DNA of 64,000 bases from JAZDRH01 sp047470865 (GTDB taxonomy: Bacteria > Pseudomonadota > Gammaproteobacteria > Pseudomonadales > Pseudomonadaceae): contig NZ_JAZDRH010000012.1 in the NCBI RefSeq assembly GCF_047470865.1, forward strand, positions 23,415 to 87,414. The letters are read 5' to 3'. Of the stretch, positions 8,721 through 17,569 are shown one piece after another. The notes beneath the pieces were generated by a model that saw only the letters and a list, made by a program, of their open reading frames with translations, was not told the origin of the DNA and did not search any database. Within the stretch, counting starts at the first letter, position 1. Each line of letters begins with the position of its first letter. The position numbers were made by a program, and so were the translations under genes.

Positions 8721-8987
8721 ATGCGTAAATCAAAATTCACTGAGAGCCAGATTATGGCAATTCTCAAACAAAATGAGGCTGGAGTTCCAGTCCCTGAGCT
8801 ATGCCGTGAGCATGGTATTAGCTCAGCTTCGTTCTACAAGTGGCGCTCAAAATATGGCGGCATGGACACTTCGCTCATGAAGCGCATGAAAGAGCTTGAA
8901 GAAGAGAACCGTCGGCTCAAAAAAATGTATGCGGAAGAGCGTCTTAAAGCTGAGATTCGATTGGAAGCTCTTGAGGGAAAGCTCTAA
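8721..8987 (+). CDS. IS3-family transposase OrfA (helix-turn-helix subunit)
   Basis: An 88-residue protein. Residues about 5-55 are the HTH_Tnp_1 domain (FTESQIMAILKQNEAGVPV followed by HGISSASFYKWRSKYGG), and the C-terminus is a leucine-zipper-like coiled coil (about 58-88, MKELEEENRRLKKMYAEERL). In IS3 elements OrfA binds the terminal repeats, and a programmed -1 frameshift fuses it to OrfB; an A-rich slip-prone stretch (CTCAAAAAAATG) lies in the coiled-coil region. AAGGAG sits upstream of the ATG. OrfA is intact here but its OrfB partner is not, so autonomous transposition is unlikely. Confidence 0.9.
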   Translation: MRKSKFTESQIMAILKQNEAGVPVPELCREHGISSASFYKWRSKYGGMDTSLMKRMKELEEENRRLKKMYAEERLKAEIRLEALEGKL

Positions 8988-9007
8988 AGCCATCCCTGCG
9001 CAAGGAG

Positions 9008-9791
9008 ATGGCGAAAGAGGCGATAATCAAACATGCCATCAGCATTCGCCTTGCTTGCAGCTGTCTAGGTATTAGCGAGAGCTGTTTTTACTATCGCTGA
9101 GAACGAGCAGATTGCCGACTGGCTGCTTCGATTAACCGACAATAAAAAACGTTGGGGATTTGGCCTATGCTTTTTGTACCTGCGTAATGTCAAAGGTTTT
9201 AAATGGAACCATAAGCGCGTTTACCGCATTTACTGTGAGCTGGAGCTGAACTTGCGTATCAAACCCAGAAAACGCATCAAGCGAGATAAGCCTGACGCGC
9301 TGAGGGTTCCAACGACTATTAACGATGTCTGGTCAATGGATTTTATGTCAGACAGTTTAGCCAGTGGCCGCAGCATCAGAACCTTTAATGTCATTGATGA
9401 TTTTAATCGCGAATGCTTGGCTATAGATGTTGATTTATCTTTGCCTAGCGCACGAGTTATTCGATCGTTAGAGCAAATCATTGAGTGGCGCGGTAAGCCA
9501 AACGCAATACGTTGTGACAATGGCCCTGAGTACATCTCTGAAACAATAAAGGACTGGGCTAAAGAGCAGCAAATTACCTTGCAGTATATCCAACCAGGCA
9601 AACCGACACAGAATGCTTATGTTGAGCGTTTTAACCGAACAGTGCGTCATGAATGGTTAGATTTAAACATCTTTGACAGCATTGAACAGGCTCAAGAACT
9701 TGCTACACAATGGCTTTGGACGTATAACAACGAACGCCCTCACACTGCTATCGGAGGAGTACCGCCAAGGCAGCTATTACAGGCAGCTTAA
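9008..9791 (+). pseudogene. IS3-family transposase OrfB, frameshifted
   Basis: Two frames encode one OrfB. The first runs from ATG 9008 to a TGA at 9098-9100 and ends at SESCFYYR. The second resumes immediately in the +1 frame with NEQIADWLLRLTDNKKRWGF and runs to the TAA at 9789-9791. Compared with intact relatives, a few residues (the usual YxPKL segment) are missing at the junction, so a small non-multiple-of-three deletion caused the break. The catalytic DDE triad is present in the second frame: D in WSMDFMSD, D in RCDNGPEY and E in YVERFNRT. The element is therefore probably inactive unless supplied in trans. Confidence 0.88.
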
Positions 9792-9830
9792 ATTCTACAA
9801 ATGAGCACTGTGGAAAATGGGGGGAGTACA

Positions 9831-9941
9831 AACCGGCAGAACGGAGCCGGCTTGCCGGCGAAGTGGTTTGCAGCGGGGCGTAAAATTTTGCGTAGCAAAA
9901 TGCCCCGCTGCAAACTGTCCGCGTTGAACGCCTGGTTAGGC
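9831..9941 (-). repeat. Integron attC site of cassette 2, abutting the IS right end
   Basis: On the minus strand the cassette 2 gene ends inside GCCTAAC (9935-9941), the R'' core. It is followed by GTTCAACGCGGAC and then a long palindrome, GTTTGCAGCGGGGC pairing with GCCCCGCTGCAAAC around an inner AAAATTTTGC/GCAAAATG stem. The site should finish with a GTTRRRY core, but the sequence reaches only CCGGTT before the IS begins at 9830. The IS therefore seems to occupy or replace the attC recombination core. The stop codon of the acetyltransferase lies within the R'' core, as in many cassettes. Confidence 0.75.
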
Positions 9942-10409
9942 CGAACACGCTAAAACCTTGCGCATAAGAGCATTTGGAATTACAACGCCGCGTCGCTCTG
10001 GGAACCTATGTTCAACGACATGGAACCCAAATTTACTAAAGAATGGCTGGGCAGTCAGGCTTACATCGGATGTTAATTCAGTGATACCTAGTTGTGCAGC
10101 CTCTTGATGGATTACACCCATAAGACTTGCTCCGATACCCTGACGAGGATGATTGCCCGAAACGAAAAAGTGATCAATGTAGCCAGATGGCTGAATATCG
10201 GTGTAACCAACAACAACGCCGTCTATCACAGCGACAAACGGATTGATACTTCGGATTTTTTCTTCCCACAAGGTTTGACCTACTTCAGCTGGCGCCCACG
10301 CATTTATCTGCTCTTGAGAGTAATCTCTACTGGCGATGCGATGAATAGCTGAGTAATACACGCCATATAGCGTAGCTTCGTCACCGATTTGAAACCGACG
10401 GATATGCAC
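9936..10409 (-). CDS. GNAT-family N-acetyltransferase (integron cassette gene)
   Basis: A protein of about 157 residues with the GNAT fold: a VAVIDGVVVGYTDI beta-bulge strand, then the acetyl-CoA-binding motif A, HPRQGIGASLMGVIHQEA (Q/RxxGxG/A), and a C-terminal AQPFFSKFGFHVVEH. The open frame runs back to 10442, but that would start inside the attC of the preceding cassette. GTG 10409 has GGGAG in front of it and lies inside this cassette, so I use it. The cassette boundary is between 10430 and 10431. The substrate is unknown; cassette-borne GNAT proteins are diverse and only some act on antibiotics. Confidence 0.83.
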   Translation of the reverse strand: MHIRRFQIGDEATLYGVYYSAIHRIASRDYSQEQINAWAPAEVGQTLWEEKIRSINPFVAVIDGVVVGYTDIQPSGYIDHFFVSGNHPRQGIGASLMGVIHQEAAQLGITELTSDVSLTAQPFFSKFGFHVVEHRFPERRGVVIPNALMRKVLACSA

Positions 10410-10424
10410 TGAAGCTCCCAAGAG

Positions 10425-10502
10425 GCCTAACGCTTGGCACACGTGCCGGTTTGGAGCCGCAGCGCGGCGGAAAAGCGGTCACCGTGCTGCCACTGGTTAT
10501 AT
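10425..10502 (-). repeat. Integron attC site of cassette 1
   Basis: A 78-base imperfect palindrome. On the minus strand it runs from ATATAAC (10496-10502) through CCAGTGGCA ... TGCCAAGC to GTTAGGC (10425-10431). The outer arms CAGTGGCA and TGCCAAGCG, and the inner arm GCCGCGCTGCGGC, give the folded structure needed by IntI. The predicted strand exchange is between the G (10431) and TT (10430). The R'' core ATATAAC is the exact complement of the cassette 1 leading edge GTTATAT at 11113-11119, as expected for one cassette. Confidence 0.82.
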
Positions 10503-11096
10503 CTCGTTTGCACGACAAGATGAAACATAGTCCCGCCACTCCCCAAGAATACGACGGCGGGAATCCAACTCTTTTGCATGCTGTAATGCGTGAAATGTTT
10601 CTATGCATTTGCTTCGAATGCTCGTGAAGAGTTCATTCTCGAACTGTTCTTGAAACCACTCCCGCTCCTGACTCGTTGGCCCTTCCAGAAGTTCTTCAAT
10701 CTCCTCGATGTAGTCTGGCTGTGCCCAATTAGATGAGTGCCACATGTCTTGCTTGGGCATTGGCCGCGAAAACAGATAGGGGAGTAGGTAAATGTTGCTT
10801 AACATCGTATCCAGCAGGTATCCCCGCGCTTTCCCCAGAGACCCCACCCGGTAATAGGCCAACGCAGCATATAAGAGAAACGCGGGCTCACCAACGTCAT
10901 CCGGGAACTCCTTCTCGAACCAGTCCATGAACTCGACTGCTTTTTCTGGAGCACCGCTAAGCACAAAGTAAACGCACACCCGGTAGCGTTTCCCTGAGCC
11001 GTCCGAAATCGCGCCGAATTTCTCCTTTTCTTTGAGGAGCTCTCGTCGCGCACGGTTAGCGCGGTCTCGGTATTTCTTCTGTTCATCGGTTAGCAC
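10497..11096 (-). CDS. Integron cassette protein, TPR-like, function unknown
   Basis: A 199-residue cytoplasmic protein, rich in charged residues and mostly helical. A tetratricopeptide-like helical pair is suggested by PEKAVEFMDWFEKEFPDD and PAFLLYAALAYYRVGSLGKA. I cannot name a function. The GTG start at 11096 is preceded by GAGGTAGATCT. The stop lies in the attC core. This is the first cassette next to the integrase remnant, so it would have been read from the integron promoter. Its base composition is clearly more GC-rich than the backbone genes, consistent with acquisition. Confidence 0.75.
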   Translation of the reverse strand: MLTDEQKKYRDRANRARRELLKEKEKFGAISDGSGKRYRVCVYFVLSGAPEKAVEFMDWFEKEFPDDVGEPAFLLYAALAYYRVGSLGKARGYLLDTMLSNIYLLPYLFSRPMPKQDMWHSSNWAQPDYIEEIEELLEGPTSQEREWFQEQFENELFTSIRSKCIETFHALQHAKELDSRRRILGEWRDYVSSCRANEI

Positions 11097-11112
11097 AGAT
11101 CTACCTCAAGAG

Positions 11113-11424
11113 ATATAACAGCTTATTAGCATGCATGCTCATTTTGCCACCAGAGTCTGCATGCCATAAATAAATATACGACCTTGAATACTAAAGCTTT
11201 TACCAATTAAAACAAGGAGCTCTTCTGCAGTAATTCAGGCATGCCTGCTATTGAGCTAGTGGTCTGCGCACTATCTTTCCTGCACAGGGTATAACTCACT
11301 GATTCCCATACACTTATAATTAATGGCGGGTTAAAAATGAGCATCTCTCAGTGCTAAATCATGCAACTTTCGTAAACTAAGCTAAAACAGGCTGTACAAA
11401 CAGTATCAAGGCAGGGAGCGTCTT
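11113..11424 (-). promoter_or_regulatory. Probable integron attI and promoter region
   Basis: This 312-base stretch lies between the intI remnant and the first cassette. The recombination core GTTATAT is seen on the minus strand at 11113-11119. In a working integron this interval holds attI, the cassette promoter (reading left) and the intI promoter (reading right). I see no clear -35/-10 pair or LexA box; the call rests on position and on the core match to the cassette attC. No open frame of note is present. Confidence 0.5.
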
Positions 11425-11850
11425 ATGTCTAATAGTCCATTTCTAAACTCGATACGCATGGATATGCGTAAAAAAGGTTACGCGCTTAAAACTGAAAAAA
11501 CCTGTCTGCACTGGATTAAACGTTTTATTTATTTCATCAGAAGTGTCATCCGCAGACGATGGGCAGTGAAGAGGTTAGGCAAGTTTTATCCTGCCTAGTG
11601 AATGGCAAGCACGTAGCTAAAAACACACAAAAAGTTGTCTTAAATGCTCTGGTTTTTTATATAATAAATCTTTATAGCAATCTCTGGGTAATGTTGCTGA
11701 GTTTTTGCAGTTTCTAAAAATAAAATAGCTTGGAAGATTGCTCCGCACTATGTTACTGAGACTGATGAGGTGAAGTAATCTATTTAGCTAAATCTGGAGA
11801 CTGTAATTATATCTGTGGATCACGCTTACAGCTATGAGACGGATAATTTA
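11425..11850 (+). pseudogene. intI: Integron integrase intI, decayed remnant
   Basis: The first frame starts ATG 11425 and gives SPFLNSIRMDMRKKGYALKT and WIKRFIYF, the classic N-terminus of IntI tyrosine recombinases. A shift near 11542 then gives CHPQTMGSEEVRQVLSCL and KNTQKVVLNALVF. A further shift gives QSLGNVAEFLQFL, then a KIAPHYVTETDEVK-like stretch matching the IntI linker (KLPVVLTxxEV), with stops at several points. Traces of the box I region (GSRLQL) reach about 11840; the catalytic C-terminal half is missing. It reads away from the cassettes, the normal integron orientation. The integron therefore cannot move its own cassettes. Confidence 0.83.
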
Positions 11851-11941
11851 GCGATACCTTAAAAGTTGCTAATTGCTGTTAAGTGTTGCCTTTAAGCTAA
11901 CGGGTGGCACTTAGTTTTGAAGCTCCTTACGTCACACTTTA

Positions 11942-14900
11942 CTAAGTTCCCAGCACCGCTCTAAAATAAGCTAACAACAGTCCAAATACCGCGCCATCTC
12001 TTGGTTTCTGCTTGTCGACTGTAACTATCTGCAGTTTCCCAATCATCGGATATCTGTGAACCGCTGGATTACGTTCCTGCCAAACATGGACCTTATCGTT
12101 AGGCAGCGCCTTCCTGAGGAGCTGCTCCAGAGCCTGGAGTTTAGGCTGATTACCTGGGTCATGTCGGCAAATGACGCTCTTATTCCAGTGTCGGTAATTG
12201 TCATAAAAATACTCTAGTGCTGTTTTAGCCAACTCTCCGTTCTGAGCAGATTGCAGCAGGCGCAAACTATTTTTGTAGGTTTGAGCAGCAATATCACGCT
12301 CGAGCTTATATCGAGGTGGTCGAATAATAAAATAATGGCTTGAGGTTGTGACTTGGGTGTTGAATATTTTACGGGGCTGTTTGAGTCGCGAATTGTTAAA
12401 TCGAGTCCGAGCCTTCAGTAAACCTGAAAGCAGTGTGACCTGAGCGCGCGTGTTTGTATCATCTAGTTTATACATCTCAATCAGCTCATCACCACTATGT
12501 AACTGACTCCAACGCTGAAGAAAATCGCACCAGTTCTCGAAACTAAAGTCACGTAAGTCTCTGGATTTATTAGATGTACCTGCTACTAACTTTGCTAAAG
12601 TTTCACTGTAAGGTCGCCATTGTTTAGGATCAATCGCAGGCTGTAGTTTAAGTCTCTGCGGCAGCCAGCCTAAAATCTTTCGACCGTATTGTCGATTATG
12701 TTGCCGTAAGTTATCAGCGCTGATATCTAGCAAACTTTGCACACAGAGCGCGACATCCAGAGAGCCTCTATATCGTTGCTTTTCACCAAATCCAGTTTTT
12801 CTATGATCAAAACTATGTGGCCACAGCAGATCACGCACAATACAGTCGAGATTATGCGTGTAGTGCTGCAGTGTCACATTGCCACTGGAGTGGCCAACAT
12901 AGTTGGAAATCTGGTGTAAATGCTTTCTGCTGGTTCCCTGCAGCATATGGCCTTGCCAATGCGCGGGCAGTTGTAATGGCTCAGTTAAGTTATGACTCGC
13001 CTGTAAAGCATGGCTGGCAAAACTATGGCGCAGGTGATGAAAACGCAGGTCTGGATCACCGGTTAACTGCCGCATCTGTTCGTGTAGGTTACGTTGCAAC
13101 TCAGTGAAATCCATCGGTGTCTTGCCATTATCCTCGGAGAAAATAAATTTCCCTTGCACCTTTCTTTTACCAACTTTAACGCGCTGGGCTTGATGATAGT
13201 TCAATAATTCAACTCGCTCCTTACTGCTCATAAGTATGTTTAATGGCAACTGTCGCCGACTGTTCTTACTTTTCAGTTTGTTAAACTGATCACCGCGAAT
13301 TAATAAAGTAGCGGCATATCGCCCGAGCTGTTCTAAACGCTCTGTAGGTAATATCTCGAGCATCCCTGGGTACTGCAGATCATCTAGCTGCAGATGACGA
13401 ATTTCACTAATGCGCAATCCACACCGATAACCTAAAATCAGTACAATCAATTGCGCGTGTGTAATGGGGGATGTGTCTTTTTGTGCCTTTAAAAACTGAT
13501 ACAGTAGTTGGTATTCAGTTTCTGTGAAGGTATTGGCGTCCGGTAATGCAAAAAAAACTTCATCTGCATAACTGAGCTTTATCGGAGCCAACTGTAGTAA
13601 ATTGCTAGCGTGGGCATGAAACCTGCGTAATAAGTCTGCTTTATTTTGTCGCGTAATTGCTGATGGTGTGCTTTCTAATATAGTTTCGTAGCCAGCCTGA
13701 AAATCTTCAGCTGTCAGCGATAACAATTCTGCCTCATCAAAAGTGCTAAGAAGAGTTTTCCCAAGGCTGGTTAATTGTTGGTATGCAGTACTACGTCTAA
13801 TTTCTGTTTTTCTAAGTCGTTTTTTGACCCAGTCAATCAGACAGTACAGTAATGGGCTCGCCTGCACGGCTTCTGCTTTTAACTTGCCGAGGCGTTCTAG
13901 CAAGGTTTTTAAACTTGGCTCTGTCGTTTGACTGCTTTTATATAAAGCAGCACGCACACCTGTGAAAATCAGATTTTTTTTACTATCGTTAATGGTTAAT
14001 GCTACTGGCGTAATTATGGGATCGGGCTCATCTATAGTCAGCTCAGCGCACTCATCAGCAGGTGATTGGATTAGAGCCTGTTGCTGGAGTACTCGCAGCC
14101 ACACGAACTCTGGCCACGCAGTTGAACTGCTTTCACCGCTGCAGTGCCGCACGAGGTATGGCGGTAAAATCGTATGGTGGTACACACTGACAGTAGCGCG
14201 CCAGTGTCTTATTAGGGCTTGTTGCTCTTTATATGTTGTCCTACCCAGAACATCACCCGATAATGAGTAAATAAATTGAGCTAATGCTTGATTCAGCCAA
14301 CGCCTTAATTTGCTTTTATCCTCATACCCTTGTGGTAACTCAGGCAGTCGAGTCAGTAAAATGAGCGATACAGGGTCAGGAAACCATCTGCGTAAACCAC
14401 GATCTGCGTGAATATGCTTAGGGTAGTCATCTGTAAATAGATCAATCCAAACATAGTCCTTATAGTGACGAATTTTCTCTTTAGCATATGGAAGTTGCAG
14501 CATTGCTTTCGAGTCTGCCAGACCGCCGAAAACTGTTGCGCTAAATAGTAGCTGCCCATAGGTCAGACTAACGCTTGGATTATTAGGCTGGTTTACTAAT
14601 CTTTCTTCAAACGCTTTGATTTGATTACGCAATTGAGCTAGCTGAATAAATCCATCAGGAGTAATGGAGTTTTTCTCACTGATAATAGTCATCTCAGTCG
14701 GTGGTAGTTCTACTTGCCAGCCTAGCTCCTGAGCACCTTTAGCTAATCCAGCTCGCAAAAACCGACGTAGGTGGACCGTTGCTCGATTAGCGCTATCCTG
14801 CTCATCAATCCATGCGTTGACCTCATCTATAGCTAGATTAGAAATTTGAATATTTTCTACACCTAGCGCACAACCTGGAGCACCGGTATCCAATAACTGC

Positions 14901-15022
14901 AATAGCTTTCTTTGCTGATTCAACTGGTTTTCAGTTTGTTGCCTACGTCGACGGTTAGAACCTAAAACACCAGCCTGAGTTTTTATAAAAGGCCAGCCCA
15001 ACCAGTATTTAACTTCATACAT
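11942..15022 (-). CDS. Large tyrosine recombinase, third gene of a recombinase trio
   Basis: A protein of about 1026 residues, more than twice the usual size of a phage integrase. The catalytic domain is in the middle: box I LILGYRCGLRISEIRHLQL supplies the first Arg, HHLRHSFASH supplies the His-x-x-Arg, and YVGHSSGNVTLQHYTH supplies the last His and the Tyr nucleophile, so all catalytic residues are present. About 380 residues precede box I and about 280 follow the Tyr, both of unknown role. ATG 15022 is chosen because GGAGGA precedes it and it overlaps the upstream stop; the open frame reaches 15064. It is cotranscribed with the two genes upstream. Probable role: DNA strand exchange for a mobile island. 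Confidence 0.8.
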   Translation of the reverse strand: MYEVKYWLGWPFIKTQAGVLGSNRRRRQQTENQLNQQRKLLQLLDTGAPGCALGVENIQISNLAIDEVNAWIDEQDSANRATVHLRRFLRAGLAKGAQELGWQVELPPTEMTIISEKNSITPDGFIQLAQLRNQIKAFEERLVNQPNNPSVSLTYGQLLFSATVFGGLADSKAMLQLPYAKEKIRHYKDYVWIDLFTDDYPKHIHADRGLRRWFPDPVSLILLTRLPELPQGYEDKSKLRRWLNQALAQFIYSLSGDVLGRTTYKEQQALIRHWRATVSVYHHTILPPYLVRHCSGESSSTAWPEFVWLRVLQQQALIQSPADECAELTIDEPDPIITPVALTINDSKKNLIFTGVRAALYKSSQTTEPSLKTLLERLGKLKAEAVQASPLLYCLIDWVKKRLRKTEIRRSTAYQQLTSLGKTLLSTFDEAELLSLTAEDFQAGYETILESTPSAITRQNKADLLRRFHAHASNLLQLAPIKLSYADEVFFALPDANTFTETEYQLLYQFLKAQKDTSPITHAQLIVLILGYRCGLRISEIRHLQLDDLQYPGMLEILPTERLEQLGRYAATLLIRGDQFNKLKSKNSRRQLPLNILMSSKERVELLNYHQAQRVKVGKRKVQGKFIFSEDNGKTPMDFTELQRNLHEQMRQLTGDPDLRFHHLRHSFASHALQASHNLTEPLQLPAHWQGHMLQGTSRKHLHQISNYVGHSSGNVTLQHYTHNLDCIVRDLLWPHSFDHRKTGFGEKQRYRGSLDVALCVQSLLDISADNLRQHNRQYGRKILGWLPQRLKLQPAIDPKQWRPYSETLAKLVAGTSNKSRDLRDFSFENWCDFLQRWSQLHSGDELIEMYKLDDTNTRAQVTLLSGLLKARTRFNNSRLKQPRKIFNTQVTTSSHYFIIRPPRYKLERDIAAQTYKNSLRLLQSAQNGELAKTALEYFYDNYRHWNKSVICRHDPGNQPKLQALEQLLRKALPNDKVHVWQERNPAVHRYPMIGKLQIVTVDKQKPRDGAVFGLLLAYFRAVLGT

Positions 15023-17555
15023 GCACCAATCCTCCCTGTATCGTCCAGCCAATCTGTTTCTCAATGGTATTGAGATAAGGCGCTAGCTGAATAGCTATGT
15101 CTATTGGGCTGATGCTGGATAATTTTTGGTGTGGCTCCTCACCGTGTTCCCAATGCCCCATAAAATATGCAACCATTTCGCCAGGAGCTCCAAGCTCGAC
15201 TAGCATGCTGCGCAAGTAGTGCCGATTTGCATTCGCTCTGATTTCAAATGGAAAGTGCTCCTGCAGGTTTTTGGGTGAAACGGCTCTGGCCTGCAGTGTG
15301 TCAGTCAGAAAAAATAAAAACGGAATAGATAATTCATGGGTTGAAGTATCAGCACCCTGATAACGGTGACATAGCTGGTAAATTTCTTGTTGTATGCTCT
15401 GCTTATGCGGCAGGCTCATCGCTAATTGAATCAGATGTTCAACATATCGATCGACCTGCTCAACAAACCGCGCGGTGAGTGGAATGATGCGTGAATGCTG
15501 AAACAACGAATTGTCTTTATCGCTGATAACCATCAGCCCAGTTTCAAGGTCGATGTGTCTTGGATCGCTAATGGGATCTAAGACTGCGCGGTATCCTGAA
15601 ATAAAGCCTAACCACACAGTGATGTAAGCAACCAGTGAGTTATGCGCGTGACGTAATCGCTCATCCCCCGTAAAAAGGCGGGAGTTAAGTCTGGCATGGT
15701 GTTTTAAGTGCTCACACAGTTGGGCTACGAAGTTAGTGGGTAGGGCTAGGCTGCTGCCAATACTTTTTTTATTCTGCAATGCTCGAGTATTTTCACTAAA
15801 AGCTGGTGGAATAATACTCCCTGTTCTTACCCACTGCTGAATGAGTTTATGAGCTGCCTTGATGACCCCGCTAATAAATGTAATTGAGGTGCGTTGATAA
15901 TAGTTAGCAACAATAGAGTGACTATATTCCTGCTCAGTTATAAGTTGAACTAGCGCTGGATCCTGTGTGCATTGCTCAATTGCCATACGCATAACAAGAC
16001 TGAGACGATGTTCTGTCCATCGAGTCGCGTAGGTTTGGTTGAGTTTTTTTAGCAATTCACGAATCCATTGTTCGTGCTCATCAGCGCACTCAAACAACGG
16101 AACTCGTTTTCGGCTGGTAGCGCACTGAAGCTTGCGTTTCGCTAGGCCAATTACTGCCTGAGTAGCAACTGGCGGTAATCTGAACTCGAGAACGTCCTGC
16201 AGTTGAATATCGTTATGGTAAAAAGGCTCATCTGCCAGCAAAACGCTGCCAACAGCACCTAATGAGTGGAGGTTAGCTGTCGATTTTACTGGGAGTGCTA
16301 AACAACTTTCCTCTATGAGTACCGCAAAAAATGTTCGTTGAGCGGCATCGTAATCAGCTTTGCTCTGGAAAATCAGCAACTTACGTAGTGAATCTAATTT
16401 ACGGCCTGTATAAAGCCTCAATAGAATGATTACCTTAAGCTCATCGTATTGAGGGGTATTAAGATCTTCCATTTTGTTCTTAATAAAATCATTGGCTAGG
16501 CAATGTAATAGCGCCTGAACCTCATAGGGGCTCGGCATCTCCACTCTGTTAGGTAAAGATTGTGCTGATTGCACAATTGATGCTTGTACCCGCCGACGAT
16601 TACGGTGTCGTATTAATTGCCCATCCGATTGAACACTGCGAGGTGCTGTTGGGTCTGTGACGATAACGCTTGTAAGTGTTGTCATCTCAGCAGGGTGTAA
16701 ACCCTGCTGTTGCAGCAGTTTTTTACTGCGAGTATCTGGCACACGCATAGTGGGCTCGAAACTGGGCTGCTGTTTGTTAGTAGCATCTGTGCCGTCAAGT
16801 TCCTGCACACTGATTTGCTGACCACTGCGCTGGATTTGAGTGCTAATTCTCATGCGGTAATGGCGTGATGCTCGCGATCGCTGCTCAGCGACAGACTCTA
16901 TTAGCAGTCGTAATCCGGCACCCCATCGGGTGGTAATGGAATGCCATTCAATCCACTCCTCTAATTCTGCCTGAACCTCAGTCAATGAAATTACATCACG
17001 TAAGTCAGGTAGCGGAACTGTTGGTCTTTTAGCTATTTTTTCTAGGTCACGTATTTCACGTAAACCAGCCTCAACACCACTGCTTAACTCTTTAATAACG
17101 CCGGCAGCATGCATTTGTTGGTAGGCAATTGCAGCGCTCATTCCTATTAAATGAATCACTTTTATTTTTTCGATTTCTTCTGTTGGATAATCAACCTCAG
17201 CAGCCGTAAGCGTCGCATAAATAGGGTAATTACCAATCATCCCTGCAGGTCGAGTTTGTTTGTTTGGCTTGATATCTATGAGCTCAGGAGGGACATTAGA
17301 TAACTTTGGTTTTAGCTGTTGCAGTAGTGCTCGCCATGCTTCTATAGGCAGCTTATCTAATCCAAGCTCTATAGCTAATTCTTGTCGTAGGTTGACACTT
17401 AGTAGTGCATCCAGATTCTCTGTCACTGCAATAAATTGCTGTAGGTTTCTAGGAGCCTGAATCCAGATGCATAGCTGGGTAAAAGACGATTTATCGATAG
17501 AAAACCACTCAGTAAAAAAATCTAGTTTATCTATAGAAAATTTACATTCTGTCAT
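15015..17555 (-). CDS. Large tyrosine-recombinase-like protein, second gene of the trio
   Basis: An 846-residue protein. Its C-terminal 230 residues resemble a tyrosine recombinase fold: a box I-like FISGYRAVLDPI, then ANANRHYLRSMLVELG (Arg-His-x-x-Arg) and FMGHWEHGEEPHQ. The Tyr expected after the last His/Trp motif is not obvious; PHQKLSS stands in its place. It may therefore be a non-cleaving partner or use a displaced Tyr (APYL, about 20 residues later). The ATG has GGAGG eight bases before it. It lies 14 bases after the ParB-like gene and overlaps the next recombinase by eight bases, so the three proteins are made together and probably act as a complex. Confidence 0.72.
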   Translation of the reverse strand: MTECKFSIDKLDFFTEWFSIDKSSFTQLCIWIQAPRNLQQFIAVTENLDALLSVNLRQELAIELGLDKLPIEAWRALLQQLKPKLSNVPPELIDIKPNKQTRPAGMIGNYPIYATLTAAEVDYPTEEIEKIKVIHLIGMSAAIAYQQMHAAGVIKELSSGVEAGLREIRDLEKIAKRPTVPLPDLRDVISLTEVQAELEEWIEWHSITTRWGAGLRLLIESVAEQRSRASRHYRMRISTQIQRSGQQISVQELDGTDATNKQQPSFEPTMRVPDTRSKKLLQQQGLHPAEMTTLTSVIVTDPTAPRSVQSDGQLIRHRNRRRVQASIVQSAQSLPNRVEMPSPYEVQALLHCLANDFIKNKMEDLNTPQYDELKVIILLRLYTGRKLDSLRKLLIFQSKADYDAAQRTFFAVLIEESCLALPVKSTANLHSLGAVGSVLLADEPFYHNDIQLQDVLEFRLPPVATQAVIGLAKRKLQCATSRKRVPLFECADEHEQWIRELLKKLNQTYATRWTEHRLSLVMRMAIEQCTQDPALVQLITEQEYSHSIVANYYQRTSITFISGVIKAAHKLIQQWVRTGSIIPPAFSENTRALQNKKSIGSSLALPTNFVAQLCEHLKHHARLNSRLFTGDERLRHAHNSLVAYITVWLGFISGYRAVLDPISDPRHIDLETGLMVISDKDNSLFQHSRIIPLTARFVEQVDRYVEHLIQLAMSLPHKQSIQQEIYQLCHRYQGADTSTHELSIPFLFFLTDTLQARAVSPKNLQEHFPFEIRANANRHYLRSMLVELGAPGEMVAYFMGHWEHGEEPHQKLSSISPIDIAIQLAPYLNTIEKQIGWTIQGGLVHV

Positions 17556-17569
17556 GCTACCTCCAGTAA

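Larger units (their letters stand above)
8650..9830 (+). mobile_element. IS3-family insertion sequence, defective
   Basis: The element is about 1181 bp and bounded by imperfect inverted repeats: TGTAATCCCCCC at the left and, read inward, TGTACTCCCCCC at the right, each followed by a related CACAG-ending stretch. It contains orfA and a frameshifted orfB with a DDE catalytic domain, the IS3 layout. No short target duplication is seen (left flank CTG, right flank AAC), which suggests that one flank was rearranged after insertion. The right end abuts an integron attC site. Confidence 0.85.

Noticed and set aside
9936..10409. GNAT cassette gene as a known aminoglycoside acetyltransferase
   Set aside because: The GNAT fold is clear, but I see no motif specific to AAC(3) or AAC(6') enzymes, so no resistance call is made.
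11387..11410. Possible LexA box CTGTACAAACAG upstream of the intI remnant
   Set aside because: Canonical boxes have eight bases between CTGT and ACAG; here there are only four, so it is not a credible LexA site.
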